Source of the DNA: JBFYTX01 sp963739515
GTDB taxonomy: Bacteria > Chloroflexota > Dehalococcoidia > Dehalococcoidales > RBG-16-60-22
Direction: 5' to 3'
Assembly (NCBI GenBank): GCA_963739515.1
Contig: CAVUAO010000003.1
Span: 868,001-932,000, forward strand
Length of the DNA stretch: 64,000 bases
A program made the position numbers and the translations under genes. Under the pieces are notes generated by a model. The model was given only the letters and a program-made list of their open reading frames with translations. It had not been told where the DNA came from and did no database searches. This document shows positions 1 to 7,643 of this stretch, piece by piece; position 1 is the stretch's first letter; each line of letters begins with the position of its first letter.

Positions 1-1
1 G

Positions 2-1726
2 TATACGAAAGCCTGCTACGACAGCATGCAGGGATGGACCGGCGGGCATGTCCGCTTCATTATCACTAAGGAAGGCTGGGACACCCTGCTCGAATGCGAA
101 AAAATGGGTATCCAGATAAGGGACGTCAAGGATGAATTCAAGGGGGCGGAGTTCCGCGATGATAAGACCAAGCTGATGTTCGCCTATGACTATCAAAACC
201 GCCACGTTGTCCGCGTCTGGGGCTGGAACATCAAACCGAAGCTGTACGAGGAGGCGCGGCGTTTAGGGGTGAATGTCTTTAACCGCATCATGCCCACCGG
301 ACTGCTCACCGCCGGCGGCAAACAGGGGAACCGGGTCGTGGGGGCGGTGGGTATCAATACGCGCACCGGCGAGTTCTTTATCTTCAGGTCGAAGGCGACC
401 GTCATCTGCACCGGCGGCGCCGGACGCCTCTTCCTCTTCGACCCCGAGATGACGGCGTCGGGCTCCATGTCCGACCTCAATAGCGCCGGGGTCGGCCAGG
501 CTTTAGGCTGGAACGCCGGCGCGGAGTTCGTCTGCATGGAAGGCAGCGGCCCGGGCCGACTCTCCGGTTACGCCTACGCGCCTTACAGCATGGCTAACGC
601 CCACAACACCTACCACGGCGCGCCGATAGTCGATGCCGACGGCAAGGAAGTGCCTTGGGTGGACGCTTTCAACCGGCCGATAAAGGACCAGGCGGGGCGT
701 TTTCTGCCCTCGGAGGGTCAGGACTTCATTCTCGGCGAAGGCATTGGTATCTCCCGCTACCTGGAACAGTACCGCAACAATAGCCTCGCGCCGGACCTGC
801 CCGAGCGCATCCAAAAGGGTGAGTTCCGGCTGCCGCTTTATGCCGACCTTACACGACTTTCTGAAGCTGAGCGCCGCTGTATCTGGGGGATGATGGTCGG
901 CAACGAAGGCAAGACCCGCATCCCCATTTACACCACTATGACCCAGGCCGGCTTCGACCCCGATAAAGACCTTTTCCAGGCGCCGGTCATCATGCCGGAA
1001 GGCTACGCCCATTCGAATTTCTGGGGTGCCGGCATCAATACCCCGCCCACCGTGCGCAGTCTGGGGGGTGGCGGTTTCCTGCTCGACTGGAACCTGGGGA
1101 CGAACCTGGAGGGCCTCTACGCCGCCGCCGGCGGTACCATCTACGGCGGCGGCTGCCACGGGGAGTCGCATACGACGGGTCGGTACGCCGGTCGTCACGC
1201 CGCCGATTACGCTAAAACCGCCCCCGAGCCGGTGGCTGACAAGAAGCAAATCGAGGCGGAAAAAGAGCGCGCCTACCGTGCTACGAAGCAGGGCAAAGAC
1301 GGCAACGGCTGGAAGGAAATCAACGTCGCCATTGCCCGCATTATGCGCGACTACTGCGGTAGGTATAAGAACGAAAATACCCTCAACCTGGGCTTGAGAC
1401 TCCTGAACGAGCTCAGGGAGACCGAGCTGGCGTCTGCCTGTGCCTCCAATCCCCATGAGCTGGGTCGACTCCTCGAATGCCAGGCGCTGATCGACGTCGG
1501 GGAGCTGGTCATGAAGTCGTCCCTGGCGCGTAAAGCCAGCAACTCTATCCTGGACTTCATGCGCCTCGATTATCCCCACCTTGACCCGCCCGACTGGAAC
1601 CGGCTCCTGCCCATCCGCCAGGAAAACGACCAGCCTAAGGTCAGGCAACTGCCGCTGGACTTTCATCTCAAAGAGCCCTATGCCGCCGACTACGAGGAAA
1701 ACTACCGGCGCTACCGCGGACTTTAA
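2..1726 (+). CDS. FAD-dependent oxidoreductase, Apr/fumarate-reductase flavoprotein-like (5' partial)
   Basis: The reading frame is open to the window edge, so the N-terminus with the Rossmann FAD motif is missing; the first ATG (26) is internal. The rest fits the succinate dehydrogenase/fumarate reductase/adenylylsulfate reductase alpha superfamily: a gly-rich FAD segment (CTGGAGRLF near residue 125), the GGGCHGESHTTGRYAG stretch near residue 375 that resembles the flavoprotein C-terminal FAD loop, and an Arg/Glu-rich helical C-terminal domain. A two-cluster ferredoxin follows 33 bp downstream, the same flavoprotein/ferredoxin order seen in AprAB. I see no proof that APS is the substrate; such pairs in Dehalococcoidia are usually uncharacterised. 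Probably a soluble two-subunit oxidoreductase. Confidence 0.85.
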   Translation, partial: YTKACYDSMQGWTGGHVRFIITKEGWDTLLECEKMGIQIRDVKDEFKGAEFRDDKTKLMFAYDYQNRHVVRVWGWNIKPKLYEEARRLGVNVFNRIMPTGLLTAGGKQGNRVVGAVGINTRTGEFFIFRSKATVICTGGAGRLFLFDPEMTASGSMSDLNSAGVGQALGWNAGAEFVCMEGSGPGRLSGYAYAPYSMANAHNTYHGAPIVDADGKEVPWVDAFNRPIKDQAGRFLPSEGQDFILGEGIGISRYLEQYRNNSLAPDLPERIQKGEFRLPLYADLTRLSEAERRCIWGMMVGNEGKTRIPIYTTMTQAGFDPDKDLFQAPVIMPEGYAHSNFWGAGINTPPTVRSLGGGGFLLDWNLGTNLEGLYAAAGGTIYGGGCHGESHTTGRYAGRHAADYAKTAPEPVADKKQIEAEKERAYRATKQGKDGNGWKEINVAIARIMRDYCGRYKNENTLNLGLRLLNELRETELASACASNPHELGRLLECQALIDVGELVMKSSLARKASNSILDFMRLDYPHLDPPDWNRLLPIRQENDQPKVRQLPLDFHLKEPYAADYEENYRRYRGL

Positions 1727-1759
1727 CCGGGATATTACTTATAAGGAAGGTAAACGGAA

Positions 1760-2110
1760 ATGAGCGATAAAGCCTATATGGTGCCCAATCCCCCCACCCC
1801 GAACAAAGCGGTGGAGTTCAACCCGGCGATATGCCTCGGCTGCAACCTCTGCGTGGACGTTTGCCCCACCGATGTCATGATGCCCAACCCGGAAAAGAAA
1901 AAGGAGCCCATCGTCGTTTACCCGGAGGAGTGCTGGTACTGCGGCGCCTGTGTCGAAGAGTGCCCACGGCCGGGTGCCATAACCATGATTCATCCCACCC
2001 AGCAGCGCATATCGATGAACTGGAAGCGCAAAGATACCGGCGAGCTTTTCCGCCTGGGTATGAAGAATCCCCCGCCCCCCAATACCCGGCCGCCGAGCGG
2101 GGGTAATTAA
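1760..2110 (+). CDS. 2[4Fe-4S] ferredoxin-like beta subunit (AprB-like)
   Basis: A 116-residue protein with two cysteine sets, CLGCNLCVDVCP near residue 28 and CWYCGACVEECP near residue 59, each matching a 4Fe-4S site. A C-terminal tail rich in Pro and basic residues (MNWKRKDTGELFRLG, then NPPPPNTRPP) resembles the AprB-type extension that wraps around the alpha subunit. A ribosome site (AAGGAAGG) lies about 10 bp before the ATG. The gene follows the flavoprotein at 33 bp, so it is inferred to pass electrons to or from its FAD. The neighbour is partial, so the operon start is not visible. Confidence 0.85.
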   Translation: MSDKAYMVPNPPTPNKAVEFNPAICLGCNLCVDVCPTDVMMPNPEKKKEPIVVYPEECWYCGACVEECPRPGAITMIHPTQQRISMNWKRKDTGELFRLGMKNPPPPNTRPPSGGN

Positions 2111-2369
2111 AATATTAATGGGTATATTATCAGTAAGATAAATTAAAAACAGCCGCTAGAATTATTAATGGATAATACTATTATATAGCTATAATATAGT
2201 CAAGCGTATTTTGGGTATTGGCCTTTATAATAATTGGTAAAAACAATGTCGATAAAATGTGACAAAAGTGTTATCTTAATTAGTTAGAGTGTTATAAAGT
2301 ATACTTGACAAGGTAATGTTAATCATATTAGAGTATGTCGTAACCTAGATGTGTGGAGGTTGATGTGTT

Positions 2370-2660
2370 ATGAAGATGGATAAATCGATTATTGGATTCT
2401 TAGTAGAAATCACCGTTGAACCCGATGAAGATGGTTTTCATGCTTATTGCGCAAATCTTAAGGGGTTGCACACTTCTGGTGCAACCAAAGAAGAGGCATT
2501 GTCTAATGCCAAGGATGCTGTTGAGGCATATTTAAAGTCGCTTATTAAGCATGGTGACCCAATCCCACTCGGGATTATTGTCAGCGAAAAATCGGACGAG
2601 AATGAAAAGGCTGGCAGAAGTCACCATATTGAGGAATTAAAAGTAGCCTGTACAGTCTAG
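2370..2660 (+). CDS. hicB: HicB-family antitoxin-like protein
   Basis: A 96-residue protein with the HicB fold signature: a strand starting FLVEITVEPDEDGFHAYC, the LKGLHTSGATKEEAL segment and a helix DAVEAYLKSLIKHGDP. This is the partial RNase-H-like domain that binds HicA. No separate DNA-binding domain is visible after it. GGAGG sits 10 bp before the ATG. The AT-rich 258 bp upstream contain a TTGACA (2305) but no convincing -10. A HicA-like gene lies 2 bp beyond the stop on the opposite strand, so the pair is convergent instead of the usual hicA-hicB operon. Base composition is lower in GC than the neighbours, which suggests acquisition. Confidence 0.8.
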   Translation: MKMDKSIIGFLVEITVEPDEDGFHAYCANLKGLHTSGATKEEALSNAKDAVEAYLKSLIKHGDPIPLGIIVSEKSDENEKAGRSHHIEELKVACTV

Positions 2661-2662
2661 AA

Positions 2663-2920
2663 TCATTTCGCTAGCTTTAATCTTTTAAAATCTTTCTCGT
2701 TCCACCCTATCTCTTTTAGCATTTTCTGTAATAGATTTGCCCCAAAAGTATCACTACCCTTGTGATAATGGATTATTATCCGTCTTCCATCTTTATGACG
2801 GTAACATCTTTCAGTTTTAACGACCTCATCTAACAAAAATCCATCGTCTAATAACGCCTTAATTATTCGGTCTTTCGTAACGTTTTTTATTTGAGCCCAG
2901 ACATTTTTTGAAAATCCCAT
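2663..2920 (-). CDS. hicA: HicA-family mRNA interferase-like toxin
   Basis: An 85-residue basic protein with the HicA double-stranded-RNA-binding-like pattern: helix (IIKALLDDGFLLDEV), strands with Arg/His (YRHKDGRRIIIHYHKGSDTFG), then NLLQKMLKEIGWNEKDF, the usual C-terminal helix of the family. HicA toxins cleave mRNA and are neutralised by HicB. The typical GSH catalytic context reads KGSD here, with His two to four residues earlier, so activity is uncertain. It is convergent with hicB and 2 bp from it; each gene must have its own promoter, unlike a standard TA operon. Confidence 0.7.
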   Translation of the reverse strand: MGFSKNVWAQIKNVTKDRIIKALLDDGFLLDEVVKTERCYRHKDGRRIIIHYHKGSDTFGANLLQKMLKEIGWNEKDFKRLKLAK

Positions 2921-2986
2921 GTCAAATCATTATAATTGCGCATTTCATATTATTCAAGTAATTACCTAACAGAAGCCCCGTTCAGC

Positions 2987-3015
2987 TTTACTTTGAAGCT
3001 AAATCATGCTATAAT
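2987..3015 (+). promoter_or_regulatory. Predicted sigma-70 promoter of gyrB
   Basis: TTTACT (2987-2992), a 17-bp spacer and TATAAT (3010-3015) lie about 70 bp upstream of the gyrB ATG. The -10 is a perfect consensus. Assignment is by sequence alone. Confidence 0.55.
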
Positions 3016-3086
3016 GTTATTAGTCAAATGAGCGTATTGTTCGCTAATCTCCGTTTATTCCCAATTACAGTCAGAGAGGTCAACTG

Positions 3087-5033
3087 ATGGCAGATACAAC
3101 AAATACCGAACCCACTGCTCCTAAGAGGGCCAGAAAAATAAGGGCCGGCGAATATACCGCCGAAGATATCCAGGTACTCGGCGGGCGTGAGGCGGTGCGC
3201 CGGCGCCCCGGCATGTACATCGGCAGCACCGACCAGCGCGGTCTGCACCACCTGATTTATGAGATTGCCTATAACAGCGTCGACGAGGCTATGGCTGGCT
3301 GCTGCGACCGCATTATCGTCACGATGAAGGCGGACAAGTCCGTCAGCGTCATCGATAACGGGCGCGGTATCCCGGTGGATATTCACCCCCAGACCAAGGT
3401 CTCCGCCCTGGAAACGGTCATGACCGTGCTCCACGCCGGGGCCAAGTTCGGCGGCAAGACCTATGCCGTTTCTGGCGGTCTGCACGGCGTCGGCGCCTCG
3501 GTGGTCAATGCCCTTTCCGAATGGATGAGCGTTGACGTCAAACGCGACGGCAAGCTCCACCACCAGGACTACAAGCGCGGCGTGCCCACGGCACCCGTGA
3601 AAGTTATCGGCAAAGCCGAGGGCACCGGCACCGCCACCGCCTTCCTCCCCGATAAAGAGATATTCGGCACGATAAGCTACGACTTCGATACCATCAGCGA
3701 CCGTATCCGGGAGATGGCTTATCTCAACAAAGGCGTCGAAATGACCCTCATCGACGAGGAGCATGACCGCGAGCGGACGTTCTACTTCGAAGGCGGCATC
3801 ACCGGGTTCATCCGGCACCTCAACCGGAATCGCGCCGTGCGGCATCCCATGCCTATCTACATCAACAAATCCGTCGATAGCACCACCATCGAGGTGGCGC
3901 TCCAGTATAACGATAGCTATAGCGAGGCCGCTTTCAGCTTCGCCAACTGCGTCAATACGGTCGATGGCGGCACCCATCTTACCGGCTTCCGCTCCGCCCT
4001 TACCCGCGTCCTCAACGACTACGCCAAGAAAGCCAAGATACTCAAGGAAGACGACCCCAACCTGACCGGCGACGACGTGCGGGAGGGGCTTACCGCCATC
4101 GTCAGCGTCAAGCTCTCCGAACCGCAGTTCGAAGGGCAGACCAAGGGCAAGCTGGGCAATATCGAAATGAAGAGCCAGGTCGAAAGCGCCGTCAACGAGG
4201 GCCTAAGCCTCTACCTCGAGGAACACCCCGACGACGCCAGGAAAATTCTGGAAAAATGCGTGACGACCGCCCGCGCCAGAGAGGCCGCCCGCAAGGCGCG
4301 CGACCTCATCATCAGGAAGAGCGGGCTGGATTCCGGCACGTTGCCCGGCATTTTAGCCGATTGCTCGGAAAGGGACCCGGCGCAGTGCGAGCTGTTCCTG
4401 GTAGAGGGGCCTTCCGCGGGGGGTTCCGCCAAGCAGGGACGCAACCGGCGTTTCCAGGCCATCCTGCCCCTGCGCGGCAAGATTCTTAACGTGGAAAAAG
4501 CCGCGCCTGACAAGATGCTGGCTAATGAGGAAATACGCACCATGATTACCGCCATCGGCGCCGGCCTCGATGAAGAGTTTGATACGGAGAAAGTCCGCTA
4601 CCATAAAGTCATTTTGATGTCCGATGCCGATGTGGACGGCTCCCATATCCGCACCCTCCTGCTCACTTTCTTTTTCCGCCACATGACCAAGCTCATCAAC
4701 GCCAGGCACCTGTTCATCGCCCAGCCGCCTTTATACCGCATCAAGACGGGCGACGGCGTCAAGTGGGTCTATTCGGAACAGGAAAAGGACGAAATCCTGA
4801 AGAATGCCGGCTCCAGGAAGACCGAGCTCCAGCGCTACAAGGGTTTGGGGGAAATGACCGCCGAGCAGCTCTGGGAGACCACGATGAACCCTTCCAACCG
4901 CACCCTTCTGGAAGTCAACATTCAAGACGCCGCTAAAGCCGACGAGACATTTGATATGCTCATGGGCGATGAAGTCCCGCCGCGCAAGGCGTTTATCCAG
5001 GCCCACGCCAAGTACGCCAATCTGGATGTCTAA
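3087..5033 (+). CDS. gyrB: DNA gyrase subunit B
   Basis: A 648-residue GyrB without the long proteobacterial insert. It has the GHKL ATPase (IDNGRGIPVDIH; GGLHGVGASVVNALS), the transducer domain, the TOPRIM domain (DADVDGSHIRTLLL near residue 513) and the C-terminal tail LQRYKGLGEMTAEQLWETTMNP split over residues 580-600. With GyrA it introduces negative supercoils using ATP. The TOPRIM motif usually written EGDSAGG reads EGPSAGG, with Pro at residue 442 (codon 4410-4412); the metal-binding Glu is kept. The gene stands alone, with its own promoter and a strong terminator. ParE is the alternative, but the motif set and length favour GyrB. Confidence 0.95.
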   Translation: MADTTNTEPTAPKRARKIRAGEYTAEDIQVLGGREAVRRRPGMYIGSTDQRGLHHLIYEIAYNSVDEAMAGCCDRIIVTMKADKSVSVIDNGRGIPVDIHPQTKVSALETVMTVLHAGAKFGGKTYAVSGGLHGVGASVVNALSEWMSVDVKRDGKLHHQDYKRGVPTAPVKVIGKAEGTGTATAFLPDKEIFGTISYDFDTISDRIREMAYLNKGVEMTLIDEEHDRERTFYFEGGITGFIRHLNRNRAVRHPMPIYINKSVDSTTIEVALQYNDSYSEAAFSFANCVNTVDGGTHLTGFRSALTRVLNDYAKKAKILKEDDPNLTGDDVREGLTAIVSVKLSEPQFEGQTKGKLGNIEMKSQVESAVNEGLSLYLEEHPDDARKILEKCVTTARAREAARKARDLIIRKSGLDSGTLPGILADCSERDPAQCELFLVEGPSAGGSAKQGRNRRFQAILPLRGKILNVEKAAPDKMLANEEIRTMITAIGAGLDEEFDTEKVRYHKVILMSDADVDGSHIRTLLLTFFFRHMTKLINARHLFIAQPPLYRIKTGDGVKWVYSEQEKDEILKNAGSRKTELQRYKGLGEMTAEQLWETTMNPSNRTLLEVNIQDAAKADETFDMLMGDEVPPRKAFIQAHAKYANLDV

Positions 5034-5055
5034 TCAGCACACCAATCTAAATCAT

Positions 5056-5087
5056 AAAAGAGGGGCGAAAGCCCCTCTTTTCTTTTT
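5056..5087 (+). terminator. Rho-independent terminator after gyrB
   Basis: A 10-bp perfect stem AAAGAGGGGC / GCCCCTCTTT closed by a GAAA tetraloop and followed by TTCTTTTT. It begins 23 bp after the gyrB stop. Confidence 0.85.
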
Positions 5088-5457
5088 GTACCGTGATTTT
5101 TGCTAACTCACCCCCTTAATCCCCCTCTCAAACAGCTTCATATTTTACTCCCGAAGTATGTTTTGTTTGAGAGGGGGAGGAAAGAAAGAGGGGTCTGTAC
5201 CCCTCTTAAACGCCCCGATTAATCATGACACTCAAAGGCCTTATTTAATCTTTCCCTCCTTTGTAAGGAGGGATTAAGGGAGAATTAGCTCACAGGGAGT
5301 AGCCCGCCGAGAGGGGCGCTAGCCCCTCTCAATAATATTTCCCCTCTCTAGCCCATACCAACTCCGGACTAATCGGATATATCAGGCTGGAGAGGGGCAG
5401 GGGTGAGGTATACCTCTGATAAGCAAGTATGAGTACTTTTTGTTCCCCTGAAACCTA
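5088..5457. repeat. Intergenic spacer with several G/C-rich inverted repeats
   Basis: No gene is seen. The stretch holds several nested or tandem inverted repeats built on CCCCTCT/AGAGGGG: one near 5121-5175 (CCCCCTCTCAAAC paired with GTTTGAGAGGGGG), one near 5190-5206 (AGAGGGG / CCCCTCT), TCCCTCC / GGAGGGA at 5253-5272, and GAGAGGGGC / GCCCCTCTC at 5309-5329, with more CCCCTCTC and GAGAGGGGC at 5341-5399. They resemble dispersed extragenic palindromes or miniature elements more than one terminator. Confidence 0.6.
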
Positions 5458-5485
5458 TTGACAAAATTCAGGACAGTGCTATAAT
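5458..5485 (+). promoter_or_regulatory. Predicted sigma-70 promoter for the small zinc-ribbon gene
   Basis: TTGACA (5458-5463), a 16-bp spacer and TATAAT (5480-5485). The leader that follows carries a 9-bp perfect stem, TTAGCAGTC (5494-5502) / GACTGCTAA (5512-5520), just before the ribosome site, so the mRNA start is likely structured. Confidence 0.7.
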
Positions 5486-5551
5486 TATGATGATTAGCAG
5501 TCGGGTACTAGGACTGCTAAATATTGCGATTGAGAAAGGGGGCGGTGGAAA

Positions 5552-5716
5552 ATGGGTAAGGTGAGTGCTACGCGCCGCTGCCCTAAGTGCGGCGGTAATC
5601 TATATATGGACAAGGACTATCACGGCTGGTACGAGCAGTGCCTCCAGTGCGCCTATATACGCGACCTGAAGGTCATCTACGAGAACAAAAAACCGGTCAA
5701 GCTGGTCGTGATATAG
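5552..5716 (+). CDS. Small zinc-ribbon protein (54 aa)
   Basis: A short gene with a strong ribosome site (GAAAGGGGGCGG) and its own consensus promoter. The 54-residue product has CPKCGG near residue 10 and CLQCAY near residue 32, a two-knuckle zinc ribbon, then a basic tail ending KKPVKLVVI. Such small ribbons occur in Chloroflexota and archaea, often of unknown function; RNA or DNA binding is possible but not shown. No stop for it is visible beyond TAG at 5714-5716, and the next gene is on the other strand. Confidence 0.75.
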   Translation: MGKVSATRRCPKCGGNLYMDKDYHGWYEQCLQCAYIRDLKVIYENKKPVKLVVI

Positions 5717-5767
5717 TCCCTTAAAACACCGTCTCAAGCTGCGCTTGACTAAATATAAAATCGCTTT

Positions 5768-6505
5768 TTAGTTCCGGCGTCTTACCAGCAGGTTCGTCAC
5801 CGCGAAACCGGCGACGCACCACGCCCCGGTTATCGCAAATGCCCTCCCCAGGTTAATGGGGATGTCCGTCAGGGTCCCGCGGATAAGTTCAGCCATATAC
5901 TGGACGGGTAATACCCGGTGGATGGCCTGCAGCCATTCCGGGAGACGCTCCGCCGGGTACATGACCGGCGAGAACAGCATGACGGCGAAGATGATTATCT
6001 GGGTCAGCACCTGCACCATCATCGGCTTGGGCACGGCGAATGCCATCGAATAGCCGACGAAAGTGCCGCACATCGCTATCAGTATGACGGCGGGGATAAC
6101 GAGCAGGCTGATATCCAGATGGAAATCAAAGTAGAGAGCCCCGAGAACGACGGCGAGAACGATGCCCGGCAGCGTGCTCCCGAACATGCTGGTGGCATCG
6201 GCGGCAACATTGGCCATCCGGGGGACAGGCAGCGACCAGATATAGTCGAAAGTCCCCTCAAGACGCTGGGAGGCTACTATCTGCGGTCCCATCACCAGGC
6301 CGACCGTCAGCAATATCAGCGCCGGCGCGCCGGTGGTGATATATTTAGCCACGTCCGGGGTGATGGACGGATAGAAAAAGCTGATACCGTAAATGAACCC
6401 GATGGAAATCATGATCTGGACGGCCAGGTTGAGTGAAAGCCAGGGGCGGGAACCCAGGACGCTCCATTTCAGCATCAGCAAATAGCTTCTCAACCATTTC
6501 GGCAT
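5768..6505 (-). CDS. ABC-2 type transporter permease
   Basis: A 245-residue membrane protein with about six hydrophobic segments (for example the stretch beginning YITTGAPALILLTVGLVMG and LTQIIIFAVMLFSPVMYP). The PVMYPAERLPEWLQ loop followed by a hydrophobic helix is typical of ABC-2/DrrB/NodJ exporter permeases. It starts 2 bp after the ATPase gene and the two form an operon reading leftward. Substrate is unknown; DrrAB-like pairs export drugs, lipids or polysaccharides. Confidence 0.85.
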   Translation of the reverse strand: MPKWLRSYLLMLKWSVLGSRPWLSLNLAVQIMISIGFIYGISFFYPSITPDVAKYITTGAPALILLTVGLVMGPQIVASQRLEGTFDYIWSLPVPRMANVAADATSMFGSTLPGIVLAVVLGALYFDFHLDISLLVIPAVILIAMCGTFVGYSMAFAVPKPMMVQVLTQIIIFAVMLFSPVMYPAERLPEWLQAIHRVLPVQYMAELIRGTLTDIPINLGRAFAITGAWCVAGFAVTNLLVRRRN

Positions 6506-6507
6506 TG

Positions 6508-7452
6508 TTAGGAAGCCTCCTTGTGATTCAGGGCTTCATCGGGGTTCTTGACTAGGCGGATGTAGATGTCTTCCAGCGTGGTCGGCCCGAGCGAAAATTC
6601 TTCAATAATATGGCTGCTTTTCAGGTTTTGCGCCCACGCGATAGAGGCGGTGATGGATTCTTTAGCTACCCTGCCCATCACGCGGCGGCCGGCAGCAACA
6701 GGTCTGGTGAAAAACGGCGGCGTTTCCGGTTGCGCCGCGCCGGCTTCGAGCGTAAGTTCCAGACGCATGCTGTCATCTTCCGACTCTTTGAGGTCGGCGG
6801 GGGTGCCCATGCCGATGACTCTGCCTTTATCGATAATCGCCAGGCGGTCGACCACGCGCTCGGCTTCGAGGACGTTATGGGTCACCAGCAGGACGGCGGA
6901 GCCCTGTTTCGCCAGCGCCTGGACCTCCTGCCAGATAGCCCGCCGCCTCAGGGGGTCGATATCGTTGGTGGGCTCATCCAGGATCACGATTTTCCCGGGC
7001 GTCACCACCGCCATGCAGAAGGCCACCAGGCGGCGCACGCCGCCGGAAATGGTCAGTCCCAGCATTTTCCTCCATTCGCCGAGCTCCAGCTTCTCGATGA
7101 GCTCCATCGCCCGCTTCCGGACATCCGCAGCTTTGCCGCCCCGTATCCGCCCGACCAGTTCGATGGCTTGCATCGCCGTCAGACCGGAAATAGGGGCCTG
7201 CACCTGTGCCTGGAAAGAACATGCCTGACGCGCATAGCCCGGATTGGCGATGACGTCCACGCCGTTGAGCGTAATGCTGCCGGAGGTGGGGATGGTCAGG
7301 CCGATTATCTGGTTGACCAGGGTCGTCTTGCCCGCCCCGTTCGGTCCCAGCAGCCCGAATACCTCGCCCGCTGCCATGGACAGGCTGATATTATCGTTGG
7401 CCTTGACCTTGCGCTTGTAGATTTTGGTGACGTTCTGTATCTCTAATAACAT
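6508..7452 (-). CDS. ABC transporter ATP-binding protein (DrrA/CcmA-type)
   Basis: A 314-residue ATPase: Walker A GPNGAGKTT near residue 37, a Q-loop (CSFQAQVQAP), signature ISGGVRR in place of LSGGQ, Walker B VILDEPTNDIDP near residue 158 and the H-loop LLVTHN. The C-terminal 90 residues form the extra domain found in DrrA-type exporter ATPases. It energises the adjacent ABC-2 permease. The altered signature residue (Gln to Val) also occurs in some exporters. The ribosome site is weak (no clear GGAGG), so the true start could be slightly internal. Divergent from the moxR operon. Confidence 0.88.
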   Translation of the reverse strand: MLLEIQNVTKIYKRKVKANDNISLSMAAGEVFGLLGPNGAGKTTLVNQIIGLTIPTSGSITLNGVDVIANPGYARQACSFQAQVQAPISGLTAMQAIELVGRIRGGKAADVRKRAMELIEKLELGEWRKMLGLTISGGVRRLVAFCMAVVTPGKIVILDEPTNDIDPLRRRAIWQEVQALAKQGSAVLLVTHNVLEAERVVDRLAIIDKGRVIGMGTPADLKESEDDSMRLELTLEAGAAQPETPPFFTRPVAAGRRVMGRVAKESITASIAWAQNLKSSHIIEEFSLGPTTLEDIYIRLVKNPDEALNHKEAS

Positions 7453-7507
7453 AGGTATGAATGAATATAATTAATTATTTTACATATTTATTTAAATATT
7501 ACGATAT

Positions 7508-7536
7508 ATCATATAATATAATATTAAGTTTGTCAA
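7508..7536 (-). promoter_or_regulatory. Predicted promoter of the ABC exporter operon
   Basis: On the minus strand TTGACA (7536-7531), a 17-bp spacer and TATGAT (7513-7508), in a very AT-rich stretch about 55 bp upstream of the ATPase start. Confidence 0.6.
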
Positions 7537-7596
7537 TATGTTTATTAATTATATTTTAATGGTGCCTGTCAATTTTTCTCAGGTTGCATGGCGGTT

Positions 7597-7625
7597 TTGA
7601 GACTGAAATACATGTGTGATATACT
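7597..7625 (+). promoter_or_regulatory. Predicted promoter of the moxR operon
   Basis: TTGAGA (7597-7602), a 17-bp spacer and TATACT (7620-7625), 18 bp before the moxR ATG, implying a very short leader. Confidence 0.55.
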
Positions 7626-7643
7626 CGAATTAGAGGGATAACT

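Noticed and set aside
503..1666. Long open frame antisense to the flavoprotein gene
   Set aside because: It lies wholly opposite a clearly coding FAD protein and ferredoxin, and has no recognisable domain; it follows from high-GC codon use.
3024..3977. 317-codon frame antisense to gyrB
   Set aside because: Fully opposite the conserved GyrB ATPase domain, low-complexity translation, no ribosome site.
5088..5457. CRISPR array
   Set aside because: The repeats are palindromic, unequal in length and spacing, without unique spacers or cas genes.
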